Shown: piece after piece, positions 35,458-47,023 of the stretch
Layout: each line of letters starts with the position of its first letter
Numbering within the stretch: position 1 is the stretch's first letter
Assembly: GCA_024500155.1 (NCBI GenBank)
Contig: CM044871.1
Coordinates: 76,802,402-76,866,401 of the forward strand
Direction: 5' to 3'
DNA from: Chenopodium formosanum
Taxonomy: Eukaryota; Streptophyta; Magnoliopsida; Caryophyllales; Amaranthaceae
Length of the DNA stretch: 64,000 nt
The notes under the pieces: generated by a model
Told to the model about the DNA's origin: nothing
Databases searched by the model: none
What the model saw: only the letters and a program-made list of their open reading frames with translations
Translations under genes and position numbers: made by a program

Positions 35458-36551
35458 TAAAATTTGTCAAGAATAAGCCAACCTTTGTCCGGTTCGCTCA
35501 AAATAAGCCAACCTTTCGATTAACTCAGAATAATCCAACCTTTATAGGGTATCCACTTTAAATAAGTCAAGTGACCTGCAACCGTTTATTAACCGGTTAT
35601 TAATGTTATTTGTGACACGTGTCAGCATGTGGTTCGTCATTTTTCTTATAATAATTAATTAGGAATTATTATATAATTAATTATTAAAAATCTAATAATT
35701 ATAAATTTTTTTTTAAAAAAAAAGAAAAGAAAAAAGCCCCAACCCCAGCTCACCCCCCAGCCAGGCCCCCGGTGGCCGGCAACCACAAAATTCCCCGGCG
35801 CCGACACCGACGGCCTCTACCGCCCACCCACGATGCTCCCACCCAACCCCACTCCTTCCCCTTCCCCATTCACCTTTCCCCACCCCGACACGACACCACC
35901 CCCTCCCCTTCACCCCCTGCCGGAAACAACCCCCCTCCCCCGTCTCCCTGTAGAATTTAACCCCTCCCTCCCCTTCCTTACCATCTGTTGACCCCCCAAA
36001 CCCTTTAACCCGCCCTAACGAAACCCTAACAAAATCGGAATCGGGGTTCAAGGGTTTTGGGGTGTCGATTGACGGTGGGGAAGGGGAAGGACGGGGGTAA
36101 CGGGGTGGGGAAAGGGGGATGGGGAAAGGGGAAAGGAAAAGGAAGGGGAAGGATGGGGGCGTCGTGGGTGGGTGGAGAGGCCGTCGGTGCCGGCGCCGGG
36201 GAATTTGTGGCTGCCGGCTACCGGCGGCCTGGTAGGGGAGGGGGTGAGCTGGCAGGGGAGGGTGAGGGGGTTGGGGTTTTTTCCTTTTTTTATTTTATTT
36301 TTTTTAAAATTTATAATTATTAGTTTTTTTTATAATTAATCATATAATATATCCTAATTAATTATTAATTGAAAAATGACGAATCATATTTAACACGTGT
36401 CACAATTAACCTAAATAACCGGTTACAACAGGTTTTGACTCATTTAAAGTTAATACCCTATAAAGGTTGGATTATTCTAAGTTAATCGAAAGGTTGACTT
36501 ATTTTAAGCGAACCAGACAAAGGTTGGCTTATTTTTGACAAATTTTCCTTG
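35458..36551. mobile_element. 1.1-kb foldback element with about 500-bp arms
   Basis: The left end AAAATTTGTCAAGAATAAGC and the complement of the right end (AAAATTTGTCAAAAATAAGC) start two arms that pair almost along their full length. They contain AGCCAACCTTTGTC, an AT-rich middle and a GC-rich inner part (CCCCGGCGCCGACACCGACG versus CCCCGGCGCCGGCACCGACG). The unpaired centre is only about 36000-36060. No clear target duplication. It may be a MULE-like or foldback transposon. Confidence 0.75.
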
Positions 36552-36667
36552 TTTAATTGCAAAAAATACAACAATATATAGAATACTTGCATCATCATAT
36601 GCCTAGATACCCGTTCAAGGCTTTCTCATTAGGAGAAAGTCTTGAATAGTCCCCGGTTGGGACTGTT

Positions 36668-36884
36668 CTTGAATGTGTACTCTCACTTAGGCGGTGAATG
36701 TATGTTTTCTTTTCGATTTTAAGGAACATCTTGGCTTACCATTTCCTCACTATGTTCTCTGGATACATATGTGGGTAATTAGTTATCTACATCGTGTACT
36801 TGGAGAACTAGGGGGAAATGCTGCCGGATTTTCCTTAAAATTAGAAAGTTGACATACATTCACTAGTGAGAGTAGACATTCAAG
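36668..36884. repeat. Inverted repeat in TNP2 leader
   Basis: CTTGAATGTGTACTCTCACT at 36668-36706 pairs with AGTGAGAGTAGACATTCAAG ending at 36884, with a loop of about 145 bases. It lies about 165 bases before the TNP2 start and could fold in the transcript. Confidence 0.65.
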
Positions 36885-37048
36885 GATGGGTTAGGTTGGA
36901 GTGATAAGGACCCTTTGGAAACATGCATTTTTTCATTATATGAATGGTATATTCACGTTTTGTACTTGAATTTGATTTACATAAAATATGTAGCTATTAC
37001 ACATTATTCATTATATGTTGTTATATATGTTTAGAGACAATTTACTAA

Positions 37049-40000
37049 ATGGAGAAGGATCGTGGTTGGATGTATGGTAGACGCGATACATTGAAATTTT
37101 GGAATGGGGTTCAAGAGTTTTGCGAGAGGGCTTTAGCTTATCAACGAAAATTGGGTGGCAAAGGCCGTTATTGTCCTTGTGTTGATTGTAATAATGTAAA
37201 TGTGGTCGATAGTATTGAAATCGTTAGAGATAATGTATTATGTCGTGGGTTTAGGCATTTATACCATGTGTGGATTTGGCACGGAGAAAATGGAGAGTAC
37301 AGTGGGGATCTTGATCGGAATGATGTGCGTGTTAGAAGCAATGAGATTCATGTGGACGAGGAATACGAGAATGATGACTATATTGTTGATAATGGTGAGG
37401 ATGGAGCCGATGATGATCAGGCGGATGAGGTCGAGGATGAACAAGTGGATGAGATGTTGCATGGTGTTGAAGGTGGAGTGTTTGAGTTATTATCGGAGGC
37501 TTCCAAAAAGCCTTTGTATCCTGGGTGCAAAAAATACTCCAAACTATCGGCCGTGCTAATACTTTTCAACATTAAGTCGAAGCATGGGTGGACGGACATT
37601 AGTTTTACTTCTTTTTTGACCGCATTAAGTGATATGTTGCCTGATGAGAATGAAATTCCTAAGTCTTACTATTACGCAAAGAAGCTCATGTGTCCCTTTG
37701 GTTTGGAGTATAAGAAGATACATGCATGTCCAAATGACTGTATTCTGTATCGAAATGAGTATGAACAATTACAGGAGTGTCCACGATGCAAGAGGTCGTG
37801 CTACAGGCGCATGAGTTGCAATCCTGGTACGGAGGGACCTCCTACTAAGGTGTTGTGGTATCTTCCCATTATTCCAAGGTTTAAGCGTCTGTTCTCAATA
37901 CCAAAAGACGCTAAAAACTTGAGGTGGCATGTAGAGGGAAGAAAGAAAAACAGAATGCTGAAGCATCCAGCTGACTCTCCACAGTGGAAGAACATTGATT
38001 TGAAGTTTGAGAAATTTGGTGATGAAGTCAGAAATTTAAGGCTTGGGTTAAGCACTGACGGGATGAATCCATTGAGCACTCTTAGTACCCAACACAACAC
38101 ATGGCCGGTACTTTTAGTGATTTATAATTTGCCTCCTTGGTTGTGCATGAAACGTAAGTATGTAATGCTTTCATTGCTAATAACGGGGCCTAGGCAACCT
38201 GGAAATGACATAGATGTTTACCTTGCGCCGCTTATTGACGACTTGAGAAAGATGTGGGACGAAGGGGTTTCCGTTTTTTATGCTCATCAGAACGAGATGT
38301 TCACATTGCGTGCATTCCTTATGTGAACCATGAATAACTTCCCTGCATATGGCAACTTGTGTGGGTACAAGGTTAAAGGGAAAAAAGCATGCCCCATATG
38401 TATTGATGACACATCAAGCGTATACCTTACTCATTCTCACAAAGATGTCTACCTACGGACTCGAAGGTTCCTTAGGCGTGATCACCCGTACCGTAGGCAG
38501 AAAAAGGCTTTCAGTGGAACATTGGAAGAGGATACTGCACCTAGACCATTGACTGGTGCTGAGATTTTTGCTCGGGTGAAAGGGTTACGAACAGTGTTTG
38601 GAAAATAAAAAAAAAATTGTGGTCTCAGCTGCTTTGTTTAAGAAAGAATCAATCTTTTGGAAGCTTCCGTACTGGAGAGAACATGACGTTAGGCATTGTC
38701 TTAATGTGATGCATATAGAGAAGAATGTGTGTGATGCTCTTTTAGGAACGCTTATGAATATCCAAGGCAAAACAAAGGACGGAAAGGGTGCACGGTTAGA
38801 TTTGAAAGAGATGGGGATTCGTCCAGAATTGTGGCCTCAAGAAAAGGTTAGAAAGGGGAAGGAACCGAGAAAGAAGATGAAAATGTTTCGAAAAAAAGGA
38901 AGGAGAAGATCAAGGGAAAGGGAAAGGCCAAATATGCGTCAAAGAAGAAAGTTGAGGGTAAAGGGAAGGATGAAAAGAATTATTTACCCCCCGGCTTGCT
39001 ATACATTGTCAAGGGTAGAGAAACGTATGTTTTGTGCATGTCTGTACGGCATTAAGGTTCCATCAGGGTACTCATCTAACATGAAAAGATTTGTAACCTT
39101 AAATGGAGAATTGAAGCTGACAAGTATGAAATCCCATGATTGTCACATTATGATGCAAGTATTCCTACCGATTGCAATCCGTGGTATTCTACCGAAACAC
39201 GTGAGGGAAGCGATTACAAGCCTTTGTTCATTTTTCAATACAATTTGTAGCAAAGTGCTTGATCCTTATACACTAGATGCTTTGCAAGCAGATGTGGTTG
39301 CGACTTTGTGCAAATTTGAGATGTATTTCCCACCCTCATTTTTTGACATAATGGTTCATCTGGTTCTTCATTTGGTGCGTGAGATTAAGTTGTGCGGTCC
39401 AGTGTTCATGAGGTGGTGCTACCCTTTTGAAAGAAACATGGGTACATTACAAGATAAAGTACGGAACCGGGCTCACCCTGAAGGAAGTATGATGCAAGGG
39501 ACCGTGGGTGAGGAGATAGGTAACTTTGTGGCAGACTACATAGCCCTTACTCAACCTATTGGTCTTCCTACTTCTCGACATGAAGGTAGACTTGATGGTC
39601 ATGGCACAATTGGGTCAAAACAAATGTTACCAGACTGAGATTAGTTCTTACAAGCATACCTTTATGTGTTGCACCATGTTTCAGATGTGCACCCATATTT
39701 AGACGAGCACATGGCTAGTTTGCGTGACGAATTTCCATCAAAAGGTGAAAGGGCACTTATGCAGTTTCATAATAAGAGGTTTGTTAATTGGTTTCGTGAT
39801 CGAGTAATAAGTGGATTGGATGATACTAATGTGACCGATACAGTACGGTGGCTTGTGTACGGTCCTAGGGATGATGTTCGTTCATTTGAGGGATATGACA
39901 TCAATGGGTACAGTTTTTGGACCGAGGGTCGTGATTTGAAATCTTCCTCCACCCAAAACAGTGGTGTAACGCTTGTGACATCGTCAAGGGAGTTTGCAAG

Positions 40001-40435
40001 TGCTAAGGATAAATCACCTGTCGATGTAGAGTTGTCATACTATGGTCGAATTCAAGAAATATGGTAGCTTAATTATTGTGAATTCACGATTTCTCTTTTC
40101 AAGTGTAAGTGGGTTGATAATATCAGGCGTAACGTCAAATATGAGGACTTTACTCTTGTAGATCTTGGCCACTTGAATGATAGTGAAGAACCATTTAACC
40201 TTGCATCTCAAGCTAAGCAAGTGTTCTACGTAACTGACCCAGTGGATTCAAAATGGTCTATAGTGCTAGTGGCAAAAGAAGAATCCTAGGCATTGGAGAT
40301 GTTAAGGATGAGGAAGAATATGATGCGTTTGATGATTCAGCACCTTTCACTCTTCCTAGACCTGTTGTACTAAATGACATAGACAACGAAGCAGGTTATA
40401 TGAGATCAGACCACAACGAAGGAATTTCAGATTGA
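37049..40435 (+). pseudogene. CACTA TNP2 transposase (broken)
   Basis: The first frame (37049-38326) begins with the plant transposase-associated domain (MEKDRGWMYGRRD ... CPCVDC). An acidic linker and the TNP2 core follow (CPFGLEYKKIHACPNDCILY ... LGLSTDGMNP ... DIDVYLAPLIDDLRKMW). A TGA at 38324-38326 replaces a codon that is tryptophan in relatives, and the frame then continues (NNFPAYGNLCG). A frameshift falls at an A-run near 38609. DUF4218 follows (REHDVRHCLNVMHIEKNVCD ... PYTLDALQADVVATLCKFE), then further stops at 39636-39644. DUF4216 comes next (VELSYYGRIQEIW), with a stop at 40065. The catalytic D in STDGMNP is present. Too many lesions for function. Confidence 0.88.
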
Positions 40436-40486
40436 GGTAGTTTGATTAAAAGTTAGTAATGGTTTCATTGTAAATATAGTTTAGTT

Positions 40487-41130
40487 ATCATGTATATAGG
40501 AGCATAAGTAGGCGAAAATGACCATAAATGACATAAATGAGCTTGTATTTGACCCAAATCCTTTGTTTTGTATATAAACTAACATGTTTGTAGTTTGAAA
40601 TTACCTAAGTGTACTCATTATCATGCATATACAAGGTTATAGGACCATAAGTAGGTGAAAATGGCTTAAATAGCTTCTACTTAACCCAATTCCTTTGTTT
40701 TGTGTATGAAATAACATTTATTCATTCTAACAACCTATATTCATTATATTTAACATGTTTTTAGTTTGAAATTGCCTAAGTGTACTAATTATCATGCATA
40801 TACAAGGTTATAGGACCATCAGTAGGTGAAAATGGCTTAAATAGCCTCTACTTAACCCGATTCCTTTGTTTTGTGTATGAACTAACATTTATTCATTATA
40901 ACAACCCATATTCATTATATTTAACATGTTTTTAGTTTGAAATTTCCTATGTGTACTCATTATCATGCATATACAAGGTTATAGGACCATAAGTAGGTGA
41001 AAATGGCTTAAATAGCTTCTACTTAACCCAATTCCTTTGTTTTGTGTATGAACTAACATTTATTCATTCTAACAACCCATATTCATTATATTTAACATGT
41101 TTGTAGTTTGAAATTGCCTAAGTGTACTCA
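40487..41130. repeat. Tandem array, about 171-bp unit, 3.5 copies
   Basis: AAGGTTATAGGACCAT recurs at 40633, 40804 and 40975, spaced 171 bp. A more diverged first copy begins near 40487. The array lies between the TNP2 and TNPA-like genes. Confidence 0.85.
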
Positions 41131-41196
41131 TTTGCACTCATACTTTATTATACACTAATATTGTTTTATGATTGCTTTGACAGGTGCTTATATCTC

Positions 41197-43470
41197 ATGG
41201 CGGACGATCATGACCCTCATTGTGTAGAGGACATTGACGATGATGAGTATGAGGACGAGTACGAGGATGAGGACGAGGAAGATGATGAGCCTTATGATGT
41301 GAATAAGGAGGATGACTTGGGTGAGCCAGAGGATCAGGCTCAAGATGAGTTCGAGCGTAGGCTTGAAGAATTTGAAATTTCAGCTGAACGTGCACCGCCT
41401 ATTGAAAATACAGCACGTGAGATTGTTGGTGAGAACTCGACTCCTGAAAATCATGGCCAAGGACAAGATCAAAACAACACAAGTGATGGAGGGGGGTAAA
41501 AGCACCGGCTCAAAGAAAAGGAAGGGGTCCGACGAGAAGTTTTAAGAAATCGGACGGTCCCATGGTCATGGAGTATGACAACAACAGCCAACCCGGGCCC
41601 AAATGATGTCGAAAATATGCTAATTAGGTTGGCATGTGTGCACGGAAAATCCCGTTACACTTGTAATGCGGCAAGTACCTCCGGGTTTGATTCAAACATT
41701 TTGAGATGATACAAGGGTAAGTGTGTTTTTGGCACATTTAGACAATTTAAGAAACCTTAACCTTATGGTTTTTACTAAATAGAAACTAATAATAGGATTT
41801 AATTTGTGCTTGCAGAGGCTGTTTTCTATTCCTAATGATCCCGATAAGAGAAGGGTGTTTGAATCTTTATTAGCGGAAAGATTCAGAGGCTTTAAGACCA
41901 ACTTGACTAATGGATGGATCTACAAGAAGAAGAAGAAATCAAATAAGAAGAAAGTTGTTGAGGATGACCTTCTCCCGTGGAAAAAATGGCCGACCGTGTC
42001 AAAAGAAGACTGGGAAGAGTCGTTAGAATGAAGACTCAAAAGAAAGTCATTGTAAGTTTGTGTAAATCTGATCTCAATTGAATAATAGCTTGACTCTTTT
42101 TGTAGCAATGATACTAGCATTTGTTTTTATGTAGGAACTTCGAGAGCAAAATAAAAAGAATGCAGAGATGAAGGAATACGTCCATCGTATGGGGCCTAAG
42201 ACATTTGCTGAAAAGAGACCTGAGTGGGTCGATAAGGGTTTATACCCTAAATCGCTTCTAGTAGCATCGAAGGGACCCTCTAGTTCCACGATCACTACTT
42301 TGGTGAGTCATGTTGGTGATTTCTTTTGTTCTCTCCATACGTTTGATAAGGAAACCGGAAAATGGGTCATCAAGGGTCCGGAAACCAAAAAACTGGCAGA
42401 TAAGCTTGTAAGTTACCTATGAACTGTTGAATTTTAAGTCAATTTTGCATCAAAATCACTGTACAAACCATTAACTGTCTTACTGACCTCCTTTTTCCTT
42501 TTGCTACAGCTTGAGCACACTCAAGAGCTGGTGGAGGGAAAATTTGAACCAAGTGTGGAGAATGACCCTTTCACATGGCTTTGGGAAGGTCATACCATCC
42601 AGGACGAGTAGTAGGTTCGGGAGGGTCATTGCTTCGATGGCAAAAGGTGATGGGTCCAGAATACACGAAATTGGGTAGATATCAAGCCAGTGTTAACTCA
42701 ACGGGGGAGTTGGATGCCAAGGTGGCATCAATTAAGGAACAAGTACGCAACGAGTTAGTAGGTGAATTCAATGCTTGGGCGAAGCAGATGAACTTACCGA
42801 CTTTGTTGTTCCTCGCGGGTACACCGGTCGACTCATGTTCTCAACCAAAAGGACAAGGAGAAGGTGATAGACATGGAGGAGATGAGATACGTGGTGAAGA
42901 TGTGCCACCTGAGGTAAAATCAATTGGGTTATTAAAAGTTTTAAAATACTGAGTTAATTGAGATCTGAGGTGACATGATTGATGTACTGTTGCAGGTTCC
43001 TACTCCTACACATGCGGACTCGAGGGAGCTTGATAATCCAACACCGCATGAATATCCAGAGTTACAGGTGATTTGTAACCCTCTACCTTAGACCGAATTT
43101 TGTTATATTATCTATGATGTAGTAAAAGACCTATTTAACTATCTTCTTTATATATATATACTAGTGTAGGAAGACACCCAACGTGCACTTCTAGCCCCGG
43201 GGCATGCAAATAGTATGGAGTTGAGTTTCGTGGCGTATGGTAGTGCCCAAGCGACGACCGGTGCTACGGCGGGGCCACATCATTACTCGGTTGGGATCGA
43301 TTCGGTGGTTGAGGGGTTCGAAGACATCCCACTACCCATACCGATAGAGGAGGTTGAGATAACAAAGCTTTGGCAAGCTATAGGTAGCTTCGTTGATTGG
43401 CCACGTGCGTGGGTCAAGTTGATTAATAAGGAGGTAAATTATTTATTTCTCAATTTTTTTAGTGTTAAAT
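41197..43470 (+). pseudogene. CACTA TNPA-like DNA-binding protein gene (probable, broken)
   Basis: The first exon (41197-41499) encodes a very acidic N-terminus (DDDEYEDEYEDEDEEDDEPY). Exon-like stretches separated by GT...AG-bounded gaps follow: RLFSIPNDPDKRRVFESLLA at 41815, EYVHRMGPKTFAEKRPEWVD at 42170, WLWEGHTIQDE near 42580 and GPEYTKLGRYQASVN near 42650. This layout matches the Ptta/En/Spm (Transposase_24-like) protein that binds CACTA subterminal repeats. Frame breaks near 41499 and 42610 suggest decay, though some may be introns I did not place. The exact 3' end is uncertain. Confidence 0.65.
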
Positions 43471-43506
43471 AACCTTTAGGCACTCTGAAAATAAAACCGC
43501 CAAAAT

Positions 43507-44010
43507 AGCACGACTCCCCGGCCCCCATCTCCGATGCCGAGGCAGAGGCGGCCTCGGCTGGTGCTCCCTGTGCTGCTCCGGCCTCCGGAGCGACTACCCG
43601 GGCAGCTCAGACCTCGGGAGCCGCTGCCCGGGCAGCTCCAGACTCGGCAGCCGCTGTCGGGGCTGCTCTGGCATCGGAATCACGCAACCCCGGCAACCTG
43701 CTACCTTGGCTGCAGCAGCCCCGGCGGTGGCTGCCTTGGCTGCAGCAGCCGCTGCTGAGGCTGCTACACCCCAGGCAGCCGCTGCCGGGGCTGCTACACC
43801 CCAGGCAGCCGCTGTCGGGGCTCTACACCCCAGGCAGCCGACTGCCATGGCTGCTGCAGCCTCGGCAGGCGGGTGTCAGGGCTGCTGCAGCCTTTGCAGC
43901 CAGCCTTGGCAGACGGCTGTTGGGGCAGCTGTGGCCTCGGCGCGGGCTGCCTTCGCTGTTCCGGCAGCGGGGGCGGCTCCCTCGGGTGTTCCGGCCTTGG
44001 CAGAAGTTGC
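43507..44010. repeat. GC-rich repeat island (CTGC/CCGGGGC units)
   Basis: About 500 bp of strikingly GC-rich sequence lies in an AT-rich setting. It is built from degenerate repeats such as CCAGGCAGCCGCTG(C/T)CGGGGCTGCTACACC, in lengths of 30-36 bp with 12-15 bp sub-units. It reads as Ala/Gly/Leu-rich frames on both strands, a by-product of the repeats. It sits between the TNPA-like gene and the next array. Confidence 0.75.
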
Positions 44011-44066
44011 GTATTTTTTTTAAAAATAAATTTTGAGCCTTTTTTTTTCTCAACTCACTCGGCGTA

Positions 44067-44990
44067 ATGGCTTTTTGCATGCCTATTTTCTTCATTTTTC
44101 AACTTATGAAATTGTTATTTGTCAAACCATATCATAATTACATAATTATAAGTGAATGTCACTTGAAATGACATAAAAGAAGCTAATTAGGTGACATTTT
44201 GGGTCCATTTCATCAAAATAAAGCAATTTCTTTCCAAAACGGCTTCTCACTTGCCTATTTTCTTCATTTTTCAACTTATGAACTTATTCTTTCTCAAACC
44301 ATATCATAATTACATAATTATAAGTGATTGTGAGTTTAAATTACATAAATGAAGCAAAGTTCTAAGTTTTTGGGCCCATTTCATCAAAATAAAGCCATTT
44401 TGAGCCAAAATGGCTACTCACTTGCCTATTTTCTTCATTTCTCAACTTACAAACGTATTCATTCTCAAACCATCTCATAATTACATATTTATAAGTGATT
44501 GTGAGTTGAAATTACATAAAAGAAGCAAAGTTCTAAGTTTTTGGGCCCATTTCATCAAAATAAAGCCATTTTTAGCCGAAATGGCTTCTCATTTGCCTAT
44601 TTTCTTCATTTCTCAACTTATAAACTTATTCAATCTCAAACCATCTCATAATTACATATTTATAAGTGATTATGAGTTGAAATTACGTAAAAGAAGCAAA
44701 GTTCTAAGTTTTTGGGCCCATTTCATCAAAATAAAGCCATTTTGTGCCGAAATGGCTTCTCACTTGCCTATTTTCTTCATTTCTCAACTTATAAACTTAT
44801 TCATTCTCAAACCATCTCATAATTACATATTTATAAGTTATTGTGAGTTGAAATTACATAAAAGAAGCAAAGTTCTAAGTTTTTGGGCCCATTTCATCAA
44901 AATAAAGCCATTTTGAGCCGAATTAACTTATAATATGCCTATTTTCTTCATTTCTCAACTTATAAACTTATTCTTTCTCAAACTATTTCA
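44067..44990. repeat. Tandem array, about 171-bp unit, 5+ copies
   Basis: GCCTATTTTCTTCATTT recurs about every 168-180 bp from 44080 to 44938. Between the copies are TAAAAGAAGCAAAGTTCTAA and GGGCCCATTTCATCAAAATA. Because the unit length is near a multiple of three, one frame stays open for 168 codons with a repeating peptide, but there is no sign that it is a gene. Confidence 0.9.
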
Positions 44991-44991
44991 G

Positions 44992-46181
44992 ATTTCGCAT
45001 GGAAGAAAAACTTCAAAGAGAAAGAGGGTGAAGAAGCCTAAAAGCATTGATCAACCTAAGAAGAAGCTAAGTGAACAAAGGTCCAAGAGTGAACAAGCGT
45101 CGAAGTTGCACTCTTCGAAAGGTTCACCCATGCAACCTACTCCACTAGTTGAAGACATTGTTCTTCAATCGCTCTCTACTGACATGACCTTTCGTCACAA
45201 CCGTGCTTGTCATTTGGTCGATCCCATGGAAGTTGCACTTCCTAAGGCAATGTTCCACTATGATGAGGATGCAGTTGCATGGATCAGCAAATAAGATGTG
45301 AAGGAATTTCTACGTGGTGCAAAGCTTAACATTTCCCTCATTCATACATTCATGAGGTACTTCAATGCCCACATAATCTACACTTTTTTCAAGTTATTCA
45401 AATTTATGGTGATTATCCTACATGTGATTAATTATTCAATGTTCATGCACGCCGAGCACTACAGGAGCACTTAACTGAAACTGATTCTCCTTGTAAAGTT
45501 GGGTGGTTATGCCCCGAGCAGTTGTCCACTACTAGAATCATAGGCAACCCCCATGACGTGTAGTACTATGTTGAGCAAAGTATCAGGGAATCAGTGTGTG
45601 CGGGAGACAAGTTCATATTCGCCCCATGTTATAAAGAGTAGGTCTAACCATGTCAAATTCAATCGATTTGGCCTCATTATATGTTGAATCCTAAATATTA
45701 CTTGGCGTGTCTATTGTGAACCTATGTAGGGAGCATTGGAGCCGTGTAATTCCAATAACACAATTTATCACCTTGATTCAGCTCGATCATCGGAGAAGTG
45801 GCTCGTGAAGTCTATATTGCAAAAGTAAATATATATAGCTACCTAGTGATGATTATTGCTAATAATAACTAATTTAGTAGTCATACAACTAATCAAATTT
45901 GAATGTACTTTATTTACTAAAGTGTTATGAAGAAGCTACATTGTCGTGCTCCAAAGGGTCCAACATGGAAGTCACCGTTGGTAATTTACATGATATTGTG
46001 ATTATCCTAAAAATCTATGTTAGTAAATATTTGCTAATTTCCTTTGCATGTTTCACTGATGTGATTTATTTGTCATATGCTAGTGCGCACAATAAGAAAA
46101 TGGGCTTGATTGTGCTTTGTATGTGATGAGATTCATGTTTGACATTGTGACTCATTGTACGGACACTCAACAGCTTGATGA
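44992..46181 (+). pseudogene. Ulp1/SENP-like cysteine protease carried by CACTA (broken)
   Basis: The first part (44992-45293) is Lys-rich (KTSKRKRVKKPKS), then AMFHYDEDAVAWISK and, past a stop, DVKEFLRGAKLNISLIHTFM. Further exon-like pieces are VGWLCPEQLSTTRI (about 45500), SIRESVCAGDKFIFAPCYKE (about 45580), GEHW (about 45730) and LDSARSSEKWLVKSILQ (45774-45825, another frame). The piece GLDCALYVMRFMFDIVTHC runs from about 46103 to 46181, where a GTAAG donor follows. These give the His, Asp and Cys positions of a C48 peptidase in the expected order. Stops and frame changes break the gene. Ulp1-like genes are known passengers of plant transposons. Confidence 0.75.
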
Positions 46182-46189
46182 GGTAAGTC

Positions 46190-46805
46190 CTAAAACTTAA
46201 TGAAATGCTATATTGATGTGATTTCTAGCCTTAGGCACCTAATATTACCCAACATTGACATGTTATGAGAAATAAAAGGTCATTTGACAAGAAAGGTAGG
46301 AAATGGGTTGAATAGAAGTCATATGGGCCATATTTGGGCCATTTTGTGTTAATATGCTCTTTTGATGTGATTTCTTTTCTTATACACCTATAACTAGATA
46401 ATATTGACATGTTATGAGATAAATAAAGTTCATTTAATAAGAAATGTAGGAAATGGGCAAAGTAAAGTCATATAGGCCATATTCGGACCATTTTGAGTAA
46501 AAAGCGTCTTAAACCTTAATAAAATGCTCTTTTGATTCAATTTTAGGGCTTAGACACATAAAACTAGGTGACATTGACATGTTATGAGAAAGAAATAGTT
46601 CATTTGATAAGTAATGTAGGAAATGGGCTACATAGAAGTCATTTGGGCCATTTTGAGTAAAATGCGTTGTTAAACTTAATGAAATGCTATATTGATGTGA
46701 TTTTTAGCCTTAGACACCTAATATTACCCAACATTGACATGTTATGAGAAATAAAAAGGTGATTTGACAAGAAAGGTAGAAAATGAACTGAATAGAAGTC
46801 ATATG
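46190..46805. repeat. Tandem array, about 160-bp unit, four copies
   Basis: ACATTGACATGTTATGAGA recurs near 46252, 46407, 46576 and 46730. Shared flanks are GAAATG(C)TAGGAAATGGG and CATATGGGCCATATT. The array begins just after the splice donor of the Ulp1-like fragment, so it was probably an intron. Confidence 0.85.
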
Positions 46806-47023
46806 GTGGTGGTTGGATGGTCGAGGTAGAAGAGGAGTGAGGAGAGAGAAAGTTGAATGGGTATTATGCAAAAGTCAAAAATACCCTTCCTAATGCTAGT
46901 GCAAATTATCAACATGCTCTTATTTGTTACTCAAATTGAGTAACTTGAATTTCCTAAAAAAAAAAAGTTTTAGTCAATTTTTTTTGGTGTTATAAGTAAA
47001 AAAATCTATACACTTCAGATTTA

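Larger units (their letters stand above)
33996..46800 (+). mobile_element. Gene-bearing CACTA element (ACCGGT family), 3' end not found
   Basis: The left end CACTAGTAGAAAAATAC is followed by subterminal GGCACCGGTT or AACCGGTGCC repeats (34037-34170). Then come TNP2 transposase (37049-40435), TNPA-like (41197-43470) and Ulp1-like protease (44992-46181) genes, all on the plus strand and all with lesions. Three tandem arrays and a foldback lie between them. No right end with the same terminus and ACCGGT repeats was seen before 47 kb, so the element is probably truncated. The right limit given here is approximate. Confidence 0.8.

Noticed and set aside
35713..36323. Overlapping Gly- or Pro-rich frames on both strands
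   Set aside because: They are the two GC-rich arms of the foldback read in opposite directions.
40000..44000. CRISPR-like array
   Set aside because: The repeats are long direct tandem units without spacers, in a plant nuclear transposon.
43534..44095. Ala/Gly-rich frames on both strands
   Set aside because: They are translations of GC-rich short repeats, with no stable frame preference.
44410..44916. 168-codon frame with a repeated 57-residue peptide
   Set aside because: It arises because the tandem repeat unit is a multiple of three. It has no start context, homology or splice support.
46840..46920. CTAGTG near 46902 as right end of the gene-bearing CACTA element
   Set aside because: The sequence next to it does not match the left terminus, ACCGGT repeats are absent, and the flanking three bases differ.
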